From: Taxawa tesnikishii (nom. ined.)
Taxonomy: Eukaryota > Ascomycota > Dothideomycetes > Dothideales
Reading direction: 5' to 3'
DNA length: 64,000 nucleotides
Assembly: GCA_030247885.1 (NCBI GenBank)
Contig: JAPDRO010000001.1
Span: 2,666,001 to 2,730,000, forward strand
Shown here in pieces: positions 22,429 through 37,136 of this stretch. Within the stretch, counting starts at the first letter, position 1; each line of letters begins with the position of its first letter. The notes beneath the pieces are model-generated. The model was not told where the DNA came from. It did not search any database and saw nothing but the letters and a program-made list of their open reading frames with translations. The translations under genes were made by a program, and so were the position numbers.

Positions 22429-25347
22429 TTAGAATGGCAGGCGCAGGGGGCCCTCGACTCTGTCCCCGTCTCCGACATGATGTCCATAACCCATAAACAT
22501 GTCGGGATCATTATGTGGGTTGATAAAGGCTTCAAAGTTTCCTGGCCACGCTTGGTTGTTGTCGGCGTTGTTGCCGGCATTATTATCGGCATTGTACATG
22601 AGGTTGTTGACGTAGGGAAGGTTGTTGGGGTTCAACAGGTTGTTGGGGTTCAAGAGGTTGTTGGCGGCATCGCCGACGAAATCCGGGGCTCGACCAGCGA
22701 AGGGCACGGCAGCAGGTTGGAATGCGTCGAAAGGGCCGGGAAGAAGTGGAGCGGGAACTCCTCTGTGAGGCATTGGCTGTGGCCACAGGTTGGCCTGGTG
22801 TTGAAAGGGTCCCGCAGCTGCGGCAATGTCGTTGGCCTCGTCCTGAGCATGTAGGAGACGTTGTCTCAGACCCTCCAGCTGGTCGCGGCGTTCAGCCTGC
22901 CGTTGCTGGACAAGCTGCAAAGCCTGCTCTCGCTCTTGCTCTCGCTGAGCCATCTGTCTCTCCCTGACCTCTACCTGTTGGCGAAGATTCTCCAGGTATT
23001 GATTAGGGGCGCCCTGTCGAGGGGCCCTGTCGGCTGCCAGTATACCCTCATATCCTTCAAGAAGGGCATTCAAACCACCACCACCTCCTCCTCGTACAAC
23101 ATCAGCAGCGAAGCGAGCGCGGGCAAAGTGCGCGAATGGGCCTGGATGCAACGGCACGCGCCTCTGTAATCTTGCTTGCATCGCCCGCTCATCCTGCTTC
23201 ACACGCTCCGAGACATTCAGCTCGAGGTCCTCAGCGGCTACGTGCGGATTCTCTGCTTGGATCTTCGCACGAGCCTCCTCCTCTGCCTTCTGCACGTCAC
23301 GTTGGTGGCGCTCCTCTACATTGTCATAGAGTGGACATTTGCCAGGAATTCGGGTATCGCCGCCGGCAGGGCCTTGGTCGAAGTGCGCGTAGCTGCCGCT
23401 GACGTTTCCAGAGCAGGCGTAACTAGTTGAAGTCAGCGATTGTGGTCGGGCTACCAGGGGTTCGCATTAATGCTCTCCAATGGCAGATGGAATGCCTGAC
23501 GAACTGCTATTGCAACCCGACTGCACCTTGCGATAGCGGCCAATCAGGCAGTTCAACTGCCTTGTGAGAGCACTGTATGTGTTTTGTGCATCTGCTTGCC
23601 ATTGAGTGTTCATGCAATTGGGACATGTCATCTTGTTGCAGCCGAAGTCCTTGATGAAACGCTTCTTGCAGCGACTGGTTGAGGTTAGCAATCTTTTCCA
23701 CAAGCGCAGATAATCGTCACATACTTGCAAGACCTGACAAGTGCCTCTGTCATTGCTTCCTCAATCTTGTGCCGCTGGACCAGTGCACTGTCTTTCGATA
23801 TAGCCTTCGCATACTCTGCGCAGGACAAAGGGATATGTGTGTCCTTGTTACACTTCCGACAGCTCACACGCTCGCAGTCGGGGTTGGCGCACCGGAACTC
23901 AAAGTTCACCTCTACTGGTTCGCAGATGGCCTTGTAGTCGCAGAAAGGGCATTCGGCCATGTCTTCTAAGCAAGCTTCTCGGATATCCCGGTCTTGCCGT
24001 AGGCGGCATAACTTGTCAAAGAGCTTTCCGTCAGGTATCAGTCGTAGCTGCGGATCCGAATACGACGAACCGCAAGCAGCAGCACAACGCATGTCGCACT
24101 TGGAGTCGCCGATCTGCGTCTTTGCGTATGTCGTGAGGCAGTCGAAGCAGATAAAGTGCGGATCGGCGCTATCGCAGCATATCGACCTGTTCTTGGCGCA
24201 TTCGTCGAAGCAAACAGAGCTTTCATGCATTAGTCTTCACCTTCACGAGGAACAGAAACTGTAACTGAGACGGCAGGCTGACTTACCACTCCGCAACATC
24301 ACCGGTTGCTTTTGCACGCTGCAGATTGGCTTTCTCTTTCTCATGCTTGACCATTTCAGCTTGCAGCTCCGCCCTAATCCTAGCACAAGCCTTTCTTGCG
24401 GCAACAAGCTCTTCTCCCAGCGGTTGCGTTTCGAACCCCCACTTTGCGACGATAGTCGCCATATCAGCTGGAATGGCAGCTCCCTTTCGAGGTCTGCTCC
24501 ATGGAGGCGGCACCTTGTTCAGATCGCCTTCCAGAGCGAGATAGCTTGTGTAAAGGGTTTTCTTCTGCTTCAGAGTTGCCTCGATATGCTTGACCGGTAT
24601 GACCTGAAAATCCGCCTTCAAAATATCTACTCTGTTGCGCAAATGTCAACGAAGTCCCAATAACGGACCTTTTGAATTGACGACTGTATGCGTGATAGCA
24701 CTGTGGTGGTAGACATCTCCGGGCTTAGGCTGGAATACTTACATTGCATTCTTCGTTCTTCCCGCGGCTGCCGCTCGGTCTTGTGCTTGATAGCGCTTGC
24801 TGTCGTCGGCTCCCGTATCCTCGTCCTGACCTGCCTGGGTAGGCCTCTTCTTGTCCTTCTCTTTCGGGTAGAACTCACCCTTCAGGAGCTTCTCGATGAC
24901 GGTCTGGATACTCCCGCCTGACTCACGGTGCAGGGTTATTACATGATCATGAGCAATGTCGGGATACAGTTCGAGCACTCTCTGTAGGCAGTTGTCTTCC
25001 GCATGCGGCTCTGACGACTGGACTATGCCAAAAGCGTCACGTACAGCAGACCTTACTGTTGGGTGGTTGTTGTCACCACTGTCACAGACATAATCCACAG
25101 GGTCGGAGAAAGCGTCATTCATGTCCTGGTTTTGCACCATGTTCTGCTGCGGTTCGAATGCGCCGTTTGTGGTGTTTCGTTGAGGCTCACCAATCTCGGA
25201 ATCTGAGAGTGAGATGGGCTGCTCCATGGTACCAGCTTTGCGTTGTCGCTTGTGTTGGTGAAGCTGAGGGCGCGCAGGTATATCGTCGTCGCTAGATATT
25301 TCGATGACATCGTATCTTTGGGGTCGCTTGCCCGCTGCTCGTGACAT
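22429..25347 (-). CDS. RBR-type E3 ubiquitin ligase, RNF216/TRIAD3-like
   Basis: Five exons (25347-24743, 24631-24287, 24219-23725, 23674-23600, 23422-22429; phases fit) give 837 residues. RING1 begins at about residue 317 (CSVCFDECAKNRSICC), the in-between-RING domain follows at about 415-460 (CPFCDYKAICEP), and RING2 lies at about 481-513 (CNRCKKRFIKDFGCNKMTC). The Cys of GCNKM is the expected thioester-forming catalytic residue. RBR ligases take ubiquitin from an E2 onto this Cys, then pass it to the substrate. The N-terminus has two SUMO-interaction-like motifs (VIEISSDDD, PISLSDSE) and a possible CUE-like fold around 119-158. After RING2 comes a long Gln/Arg-rich coiled coil and an Asn-rich tail with LLNPNN repeats. 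Intron 4 is a GC-AG intron that splits RING2. Confidence 0.92.
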
Positions 25348-26587
25348 GTTGCGAAACTGGATTCTGCCTTCTTCTAAACGAGTGGTAGCGGGGGTTGCGA
25401 TGATGCAGAGTCCGTTTGTAGCGGGTGATTGCGCTGCCTGTTTCTGGAAGCAGGAGCAGTTGGAGGTTCCAGGGAACAAGAGATATTAGGCCGGCAAAGA
25501 AACAAGCGCAAGGCAACACAAGTGATGGGGGTTCACATAAAACTGGTTCAGCACATGGCGAAGGGACAATCAGCGTATGCACACGAGGCCTGCTGGCGGG
25601 GTTTGCTGGGCGTCCAGGCCTGTGCAAGAGCAGTCGGATGAGAAGAACTGGCGACAAAACGCTATAACGGAACAAACCAATGCGCAATAGTGAGATGCGA
25701 ATCAGATGGTGAGAAGCAAAGCGGCAGTGCGAGTGTTGTTCGAGCAAGGTTGACCGGTCAGTTGGGGTCTTGGATCAGTTGGATCAGCTACTTTTCAGAA
25801 GCAGGTGCGATGCGAACCAGGGAGCCTGCAGCCTGGCCGCGGCAAAGGCCACGGGGCTGGCACCGCGCATAAGTAAATAGGCGCGTTTGCGGACAGTGTT
25901 CTAGCAGAGTGACACGTCCAACATGGTAGTTGATGATGATGGTTATGCAAGTGGCCTAGTGTAGCTTGACGCTGGTCAATCTGTTTTTGTTCGTACACGT
26001 CGCGAGGGGCGCCGTTTAAAGTGATGACAACTCCGCTCTCAAGCGACGGCTTCTAGAAGCTAAACAATGCTGCCGAAAGGCAGTAACGACGACGCAGTAC
26101 ATGCATACATCTTCAGTTCATGGATGCTGACCTCATCACGTTTTACTGTCTTGACTGTTAGCAGGCAACACAAAATCCGCACCTTACATCCCATATCACG
26201 AACACAAAGCTCTCGGCTTGTCCAAGTGTAGATGTAAGTGCAATAGAATCCAGCCAGATATGCAAACGAGCCAACGAGACGAGACTACCATCATTATGAC
26301 CGACCCCCCCCCAATCGTGAGGACAGCGAAAACAGAGGTCGCTTATCCACTCTTATTCGCGGATACTCTGGCCGGCAATGCTTGCCGAATGTGGAAGCTC
26401 ACAGGGTGTGAAAGGCCCACTGCCACGCTTTTCTACACCTCAGGAGTGCCAGCGTGACCTTTTCTCAAATCAATAACGTAACGTTGCTCCTTCTGACCCG
26501 GTTCTATATAATCTCCCTACAGCAGTCCCGACACCAAAAAGTCAGCGACCAAGTTATCGTACTACCACCTTAGAATTGCATCTAGAA
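25348..26587. other. divergent promoter region (1.2 kb)
   Basis: Shared between the ligase gene and the acetyltransferase gene. Apart from the TATA-like element near the acetyltransferase and a short C9 run (26306-26314), nothing stands out. Confidence 0.5.
26503..26512 (+). promoter_or_regulatory. TATA-like box of the LYC1-type gene
   Basis: TCTATATAAT lies about 80 bp upstream of the start codon at 26588, a sensible distance for a fungal TATA element with a short leader. Confidence 0.5.
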
Positions 26588-27784
26588 ATGTCCAACTTCC
26601 ACCTTGTCCAGGCATCCGAATCAGAGATCCAAGAGATCCTGCATGGAAACAGTCAAGAATGGAAAGGTGCGCTCTCTCTTGAAGCATATATACGAAGGGA
26701 AGACTTCTTGGCAAATCAGAACTTGACCCGCGACGGTGGCCTGACTTCATGGGCGCTGGTGGAGGGCGAAGGAAGCTCAAGGCGGTTGCTCTCCAGCTGC
26801 GAGAGTATTCGCAAGAAGGCTCTTGTTGCCAGGAATGGTGAAATAGAGGACGCCATCGCTCACGGAGTTGCCAGCGTCTTTTGTGATCCCAGTAAGAGAG
26901 GCAAAGGCTATGCGGGTATGATGATCAAAAAGCTCGGTGAGAGATTGGAAAGCTGGCAGTCTGAGAAGGGAAATGTCCTGTTCAGCGTGCTTTGGTCTGA
27001 TATTGGAAAGGTAAGGCCTCTGACACGGGCTCTCTTTTCGAGCTAACGACGCAAGCAATTCTATGCTGCAAACAAATGGTACCCATTCCCTTCAGCCCAC
27101 GTGGCGTTGCCAGCAGTGTCGTCCCATGAACGTCTTCCGTCGTCTTTGCCCGAATCTCGACCATTGTATGCTTCGGACATTGCTGAACTCTGTGCCATCG
27201 ACGAGCAACTCATTCGTCAGCACATGGCCAAGGCTGTCTCAGGAGACAGGACAGCGGTGGCGATTGTGCCTTCCGTGACACAACTTCAATGGCACCACGC
27301 TCGTGAGGAGTTTGTCGCTAAAGAGCTCTACGGCAAGATTCCCGAAGTGAAAGGCGCTATTGTCGGCACCGAGCCCGGACAGCGTGTCTGGTGTTACTGG
27401 ACTAGAGTGTATACAACACCGAATGAGACGAAGGACAACACACTGCACATCCTGCGCCTGGTGATCGAGGACCCTAACCATTCGGACTTCACTGCTGCGA
27501 ACGAAGAAGGCGTCCGCAAAGCTCACGACTCATATATCGCCAAAGCCACGGCTTCTCTTTTCGCCGCCGCGCAGCTGGAGGCAGGTAAATGGGCGATGGG
27601 TCAGACAGACATCTGGAACCCAACTTCCACCACGTTGGCCGGGGCAAAGATGTTGGACCCATCAGCTACCGTGGAGCATCGGGAAAAAGAAAGCATAGCC
27701 AGCCTGAGGTGGTATGGTAGTGAGGAAGGTAATCCGGTCGAGCATGTGGACTGGATTTGTAATGAGAAGTACGGCTGGTGCTGA
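26588..27784 (+). CDS. LYC1-type GNAT acetyltransferase
   Basis: Two exons (26588-27010, 27056-27784) give 383 residues, a normal length. The intron is 45 bp, and the joined frame reads SDIGKQFYAANKWYPFPS, a hallmark stretch of this family. The GNAT acetyl-CoA binding motif is RGKGYAGMMIKKL (about residues 104-116). The C-terminal half (LYASDIAELCAIDEQLIR to the end) is the LYC1-specific domain. In Yarrowia lipolytica LYC1 is a lysine N6-acetyltransferase needed to use lysine; whether this member acts on free lysine is not shown by sequence. I chose the Met at 26588 (MSNFHLVQAS) because it aligns with the usual short N-terminus. Confidence 0.85.
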
Positions 27785-28757
27785 AGAGATGGCCGTGAAG
27801 ACGGAGTTATCGAGATGCTATTCAGATACCCCGGCAAGAAGCACAGCTGTTTCAAATTGCGTAAAGTCTTGTACTTCTTTCTCGCATGTGAATTGCGTAT
27901 CTGGCGGGAGATGCGGCTAGCCAAGCCATACGTTAGCCCGACCTGCGCGTGCTGGGATGTGCCAGCCCGCGAACAGTTATATACTCCAATAAACACGTCA
28001 GAGGGACTCGTGTTTGGCTTTCCTTTGCCTCGCACCACGAACCAGTTCCAGGTCCTATCCTGCCATCCGTAAGTAAGAAGTGAGCGAAAGATAGCCGAGT
28101 GTTATCCTAGGAAACAGGTCAAGTCGGATTCAAGGCCGGGTTGTTGTTTTCCAGAAAAAGCGTGCTCGAGCCCACCGAACCTGCCCGCCGCGTCCCCCAC
28201 TTGAGTCTTGCGCTACTGCCTCCATATCAAGACAACCAAGCACTGCAGCCCACTGTACATACAGAGACACAACCCCGACATTATTTGGACGACTGCCACG
28301 ACCGTTCTGCTGCGTTTCTAGTGCCGGCTAATACAAGCAGCAGGCTCTGATATCGTCCATCCCGCCTCTTCTCTGTGGCTGAGCACCCGCTAGCCCTAGA
28401 CTCTGCCCTTGACGTACACTGCCGGACCACCAAGCAACAGCAACAACCCACTGCAAAACATATGCCGAAGCCTCCCTATTGATACCCCAGCTACGCGCCG
28501 ACTACGCTATACGAATCGAACGATATTGGATACTCTTCCAGTCCGCGATACGATCCCCTCAGTACGCTCATTCCTTCCACCCGGCGCCTGCAAGCGAGGG
28601 AATTCGCGCATCTAGAAACTACCATACCACGTGCAAGTAGGACTGCGCCGGTGACAGATCGATCTTGCCCTCTATCCCTTCGCCTATGAGTCGTAAACAA
28701 CAACACTGTGCCTAGGAACCTGTATATACACATTTCTAGCAAGCACACTCCGCAACC
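27785..28757. other. intergenic and long leader of PKC1
   Basis: About 970 bp without a gene. The part next to PKC1 is C/A-rich and reads like a long transcribed leader containing short upstream reading frames. Confidence 0.5.
28686..28715 (+). promoter_or_regulatory. possible upstream ORF of PKC1
   Basis: A 9-codon reading frame (MSRKQQHCA, stop at 28713-28715) ends 42 bp before the PKC1 start codon. A further short one (MPKPPY) lies near 28,461. If the leader is transcribed and unspliced they could lower PKC1 translation; this is inference. Confidence 0.35.
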
Positions 28758-32618
<3,861 letters not shown>

Positions 32619-33333
32619 GGAAGCGGACGCAATGAGGGGATGGAGTCGGGAAGAAGTAGAGAAAGGGTAGATATGGCGCCAGTCCAGCAATTGCGCCATA
32701 TCAGCACTCCGGATACGCTGAAATCCCTAGACGGAGGGATGGGTGTTGGAGACGTTGGGAACACTGTCGCTTGGTGGTTACGGAGGGGAAGGAAAACATG
32801 GACATGCCAGAAACGTTCAGATGACAAGCTTGCGCCTTTCAGTTAGAACCTTCTTTTCTTCTCTCCAGCAAACATAATAGCATCTTTTGTTCAACAACGA
32901 GATATTGTTCTAATATGGTCTTGGAATCTGCAAGTGCATCTCCAACACCGCATGACCGAGGTTGCTGATTGATAGTAAGTCAAGCCAGTAGACTGGCAAG
33001 ACACCGCTTTCAGCGGACTTGAGCGAAGATGGCAAATGATACGCAGGTTGCGTGTTACTCAAAGTTTGCATTCTATTACGGCGATCCGTCTGTTCCGTGT
33101 GCCGGTGATTGAGGGAACGTCGGCACGCGCAGCCGCGTCTTTCTACCCCTCAACCCCTCATTTCTGGTTCAAATGCCGACACTGCAACGTTACGCCATTG
33201 ATTTCATTGGGCGGGTAAATTGTTCACTGTTTTCCAGTCAGAGTGTTCCATTGAGAGAAAACACTCGGTTCCTTCTCTCAAGTCCTTCAATTTCTTGTAT
33301 CGTCAGTTACTTGTCTATACTCGGATCGTAACC
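32619..33333. other. intergenic
   Basis: About 700 bp between the PKC1 stop and the dehydrogenase start. The last 60 bp are C/T-rich leader-like sequence; nothing else is recognisable. Confidence 0.5.
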
Positions 33334-34536
33334 ATGTCTTCAGGAAACAAGTACACCGTCAAATGGGGCATCCTGGCTACCGGCCTCATCGCAGAGACCT
33401 TCACCAGAGACCTTCTCCTCAATCCAGAGACTCGCGGTGTCAAGGACATCGAGCACACTGTGGTTGCGGCGGCTAGCTCTAGCAGCGCCGACCGCGCAAA
33501 GAAGTTCCTTGAGACAGTTGGCGCCTCGTCCTCAGCCAAAGCATACGGCTCGTACAAGGAGCTTGTAGCAGACAAGGATGTAGACATCATCTACGTCGCA
33601 ACCCCACATTCACACCATTACCAGAATGCCATGCTCTGCCTCGAGGCAGGCAAGAACGTCCTGTGCGAGAAAGCCTTCACCACCAATGCGGCGCAAACCA
33701 AGGCTTTGGTAGAAAAGGCACGCTCGAAGAACCTATTCCTCATGGAAGCCGTCTGGACGCGCTACTTCCCTCTCTCCATCTACGTCCGTGACACTATCAG
33801 CTCCGGCAAGATCGGCACGGTATACCGCACACAAGCCGACCTATCCATGAGCATGGACCCCGAAAACTCGTTCGACAACAGCCACCGCATGGTGAATCCG
33901 GACCTCGCAGGCGGCGCCCTCCTCGATCTCGGCATCTACGCGCTGACCTGGGTGTTCCAGACCCTGTACACGACACAACCGGAGTCGGAGCGGCAGGCGC
34001 CGAAAGTGGTGTCCGCACTGCGCCAGTACCACACCGGCGCGGACGACATGACGAGCATGCTTCTCTCCTTCCCACGCAGCAAAGAGAGGGGCGGTGATAT
34101 GCACGGCATCGCGACTACCAGCATGCGCGTCGCCGTCGACCCTGATGGCAAGGGCACTGCGGGCCCTGCGATCCGTGTCCAGGGCGACAAGGGCGAGATT
34201 CAAGTCTTCCACCCGGCGTTCCGGCCCACGAAGACCAAGCTGGTGCTCGCGGACGGCACGGTCGAGGAGAAGGAGTGGAAGCAACCCGGGCCGGGCAAGG
34301 GCAGTGGATGGAAGAATGGGTTTGCCGGAGAGTTCAACGAGGAGGGCGAGGGCCATGGCATGTTCTGGGAAGCGGACGAGGCGGCGTTTGCGCTCAAGGA
34401 GGGGAGGAAGGAGGGCAAGTATGAGAACTTGCAAGAGTCGATCACGATCATGGAGGTCATGGATGAGGTCAGGAGACAGGGTGGTATGAAATATCCGGAG
34501 AAGATCGAGACGACTGATTTCCCTGTGGAGCTGTAA
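33334..34536 (+). CDS. Gfo/Idh/MocA oxidoreductase, dihydrodiol / D-xylose dehydrogenase type
   Basis: Intron-less gene of 400 residues. The start at 33334 (MSSGNKYTVKWGILATG) is supported by the nucleotide-binding strand that follows directly: WGILATGLIAETF, the GxxG/A-type Rossmann motif of this family. The stretch YVATPHSHHYQNAMLCLEAG and the motif CEKAFTTNAAQ, with the EK pair used in NAD(P) and substrate binding, are diagnostic, followed by MEAVWTRYFP. The C-terminal half carries the family's beta-sheet domain (GGALLDLGIYALTW). Relatives include fungal NADP-dependent D-xylose 1-dehydrogenases and mammalian dimeric dihydrodiol dehydrogenase; the sugar or diol substrate cannot be fixed from sequence. 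No targeting signal is seen, so it is probably cytosolic. Confidence 0.9.
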   Translation: MSSGNKYTVKWGILATGLIAETFTRDLLLNPETRGVKDIEHTVVAAASSSSADRAKKFLETVGASSSAKAYGSYKELVADKDVDIIYVATPHSHHYQNAMLCLEAGKNVLCEKAFTTNAAQTKALVEKARSKNLFLMEAVWTRYFPLSIYVRDTISSGKIGTVYRTQADLSMSMDPENSFDNSHRMVNPDLAGGALLDLGIYALTWVFQTLYTTQPESERQAPKVVSALRQYHTGADDMTSMLLSFPRSKERGGDMHGIATTSMRVAVDPDGKGTAGPAIRVQGDKGEIQVFHPAFRPTKTKLVLADGTVEEKEWKQPGPGKGSGWKNGFAGEFNEEGEGHGMFWEADEAAFALKEGRKEGKYENLQESITIMEVMDEVRRQGGMKYPEKIETTDFPVEL

Positions 34537-35213
34537 GAGAGGGTGTGGGAGTAGTCGTTAACAAACTAAATCTTTTCATGAAGAACATGGATCCATGACC
34601 ATGGAAAGAAGTCGCCCAGCTGCAATGCGTTCTGATTACGCGGCAAACATCTGTTTCAAACGTTCGTTGATTCGTGGTCCTTTATGCTGCTGCTTACACA
34701 GTCACATGGTATTGAAGCAGTATGGTTCTGCGGTTTGTGGGATGGGTGGACTATTCTGTATAGGCGTGATAAGATCTTCCTGCCCTGGCGATGCCTTCAC
34801 ATGCATCATATGTATAGTGCAGCATGATAGGAATTTACTAGCGTGCTTGCCTTGCTGCCTACATCAGTGCCGTCAATTAGGCAGATATACCTTACTTCCT
34901 ACTTCTCCTACATCTAGTTCTCACCACGGGTTTCCGTTTTCCCTTTTGTTATCCATACAGTGTACAGTGTACAGCACACAGCTACATCAGCACGCCTGTA
35001 GGGTCCATTGAATGACATGGGTACATTACTGATCTTTGAGTTGTCCCACTACAGTATTTGAAGCAGTCACGAAACAGGTGCGGCTAGTGCTGTTCAACAA
35101 GTGATACAGCTCATGCATTCTCTATCTTAAAGGCGTATGTAGATGGTATCATTGCTGGCTTAGCATAAAACGTTATGACTTTCGTCGCTCTACTCCACAT
35201 CCACCCTGCCATC
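34537..35213. other. intergenic, convergent 3' regions
   Basis: About 680 bp between two convergent stop codons. It contains ATACAGTGTACAGTGTACAG near 34,964, reminiscent of the TGTACAC units at 19,584. No gene is visible. Confidence 0.5.
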
Positions 35214-36433
35214 TCAGCTCTGGCTGATCTGCTCAAGTGTGCGGCAGATGTTAACCAGACCTTCAATAACGTTTTCATCAGGTCCCCGACCGGGAGTCCA
35301 AGCGGCATGAGCGAAGTCAATCAGCCTGATATCCAGTACCTTTTTCACTTCCTCTGCCTCTTCATCGTCGTCATCCTGATCGCTCTCTTTCAGGAATTGG
35401 CGCTTCTCCCTTTCCCTCGTCATCAACTCGGATACTGCCAAGCTCCTCGCATCCGGGTCGCCTTCGTACACGATCAGGATGCTTGAGGAGTACATTCGAC
35501 TTTCTTGCCGTCTTAGCGTCTCAATCATCCCTTGGATCTGGGATTTGATGTCCGTGATGATCTCGCCCTGTATGCTCTCCAGCTGACCGTCTTTTATCCC
35601 TAGCAAGATTTGGAAGGCATCTTTGACGTTATCCGGCGTTCTTCCTCGTCCGTACAACTTGTTGTATACTCGGTAGCCATCATCCGATGTCACTGCTTCC
35701 GAGTCTGGGGTTGTCGCACGTGTTGTTTCCCTTCCTTCGTCTGCTGACCCTGATAAGTTGCTCTTTTTGCTGCCTTTTCCCCTGCCCGCTCGGCTTGCGG
35801 GTCATCAGGCTGCCAGACCTTCATGCCAGCTACTCTAAATCCCAGGGACCCGCTCGTCGTTTCCGAAGCCACCTGGTCCAGCTTAGCCCGCTTGGCCGGC
35901 GCTGCATCGTCCGCCCATAATCTCTTTCCGAGCTTGATGTCCAGTATGTTTGGTCTTACAAATCCTGCCGTGATATTCTCCAATACGATTCCCAGAGTCG
36001 TGTCGATCTTCTTCCCCTTTATCTCCCCACTTCCACTGTTTTATCACTCGTAGGCAACGTCGTGTTCTCAACATCCGGCGTTGGCAGCACTATTGGCAGA
36101 CCACCGTTGTTTTGTGCTGTCTGGCCACTGTCATCTGGTTGGGCAACCGCTCCGAGTGTTTTCTCCAGCTGTTCTGATTTCCCGAGCTGTAGCGTGCCCA
36201 TGAAGTTCGGCATGAACTGTGCGAATTCGGGGTGCGAGGATCCGGAGGCTTCGTAGAACGCTATCTCGGCTGCGGTACATGGCTTGATAACGAGGTCGCC
36301 GGAGGTATCAGACAGTATCCCATCGCTGTATGCGATCAGCTCCGTCCGTGTTCACTGCTATGAGCACTTACTGGCCGGCTGCGGCGTTCCCGAATGCGAT
36401 AAGAGAGTTTGCATCGACAGGAGTGCTCGCCAT
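35214..36433 (-). CDS. inositol polyphosphate multikinase (Arg82/IPMK type); frame interrupted twice
   Basis: The family phosphorylates IP3 and IP4 and in yeast also works in transcription control. Exon 1 is 36433-36372 (MASTPVDANSLIAFGNAAAG), with a GTAAGT donor. Exon 2 starts at 36325, and the junction forms AAGHDGILSDTSGDLVIKP, the conserved N-terminal signature. Catalytic motifs are RPNILDIKLG (the PxxxDxKxG motif), SSSILIVYEGD and LIDFAHAAWTPGRGPDENVIEG. Two frame changes interrupt exon 2. One at a run of four C on the plus strand (36025-36028) joins VEVGE to IKGKKID; the other at 35779-35782 joins ERAG to GKGSKKSN. Each is repaired by one extra base in the run. With both, the protein has about 391 residues, a normal length. 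The intact motifs on either side suggest a working gene with sequence errors. Confidence 0.85.
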
Positions 36434-37136
36434 GGCGATAAATTCGGTTATTCGTTTGCGACAATGGCACTTTATAGGATTATGAAGGCTAGACAGGGTG
36501 GATATGGAGGCCTGAACAAGATAAGGAAAAGGTGTTGACCCTGCGCCCCAGCACAAAAGGATCCAGCGCAACGGCACGATACGCTGCTAGAGGCGGGGAA
36601 GCGGGGTGTGCAGCCACTAATGCAAGGTACGCGAGTTGGATTGGTCCCTGCAGGTAGGCGAAGTGGGACAATCTTTTCGCTCGTGTTATCCTTCTCATCA
36701 TAACCATTGAACGTATCGTCTTAGTGCTGTTGACTATCATTGCAGGTGCGCGCAGAAGCAATGGAAGTGCCGTGCAGTGATGGCACGAGTCTATCGTATC
36801 GTGCTACCTTGAGGAAAGCTCCTGTTCGCTGAGAGGAGCTCCGTTGTGGGAGCCATAGGCTACGTTAAACAAATCTTTCATTCGGACGGTAAGCTGCAGA
36901 AGAGACGAATGCGTAACTACCTACTTGTGCAGCTGTCGGGGTAGTTTGCCACGATAGCGACGCTGCTAAGGTCGCGACTGCCTCGTTCGTCCTTCAACGC
37001 CGCATCTCCTTTCCGTCAGCATCACCTTCCCTGAACACTCCGCTCACAGCTTGTCTCTACGCACGCAAACAGGCTTCCATTCCCTGAATCCCTTCTATAC
37101 CCTTCTTTCTCGTTACAGCAACGCTTCACCAACAAC
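36434..37136. promoter_or_regulatory. bidirectional promoter region between IPMK and the La/Arb1 gene
   Basis: The two start codons face away from each other across 703 bp, so both promoters must lie here. The side next to the La/Arb1 gene is C/T-rich (ATCCCTTCTATACCCTTC near 37,086). I see no defined factor site. Confidence 0.6.
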
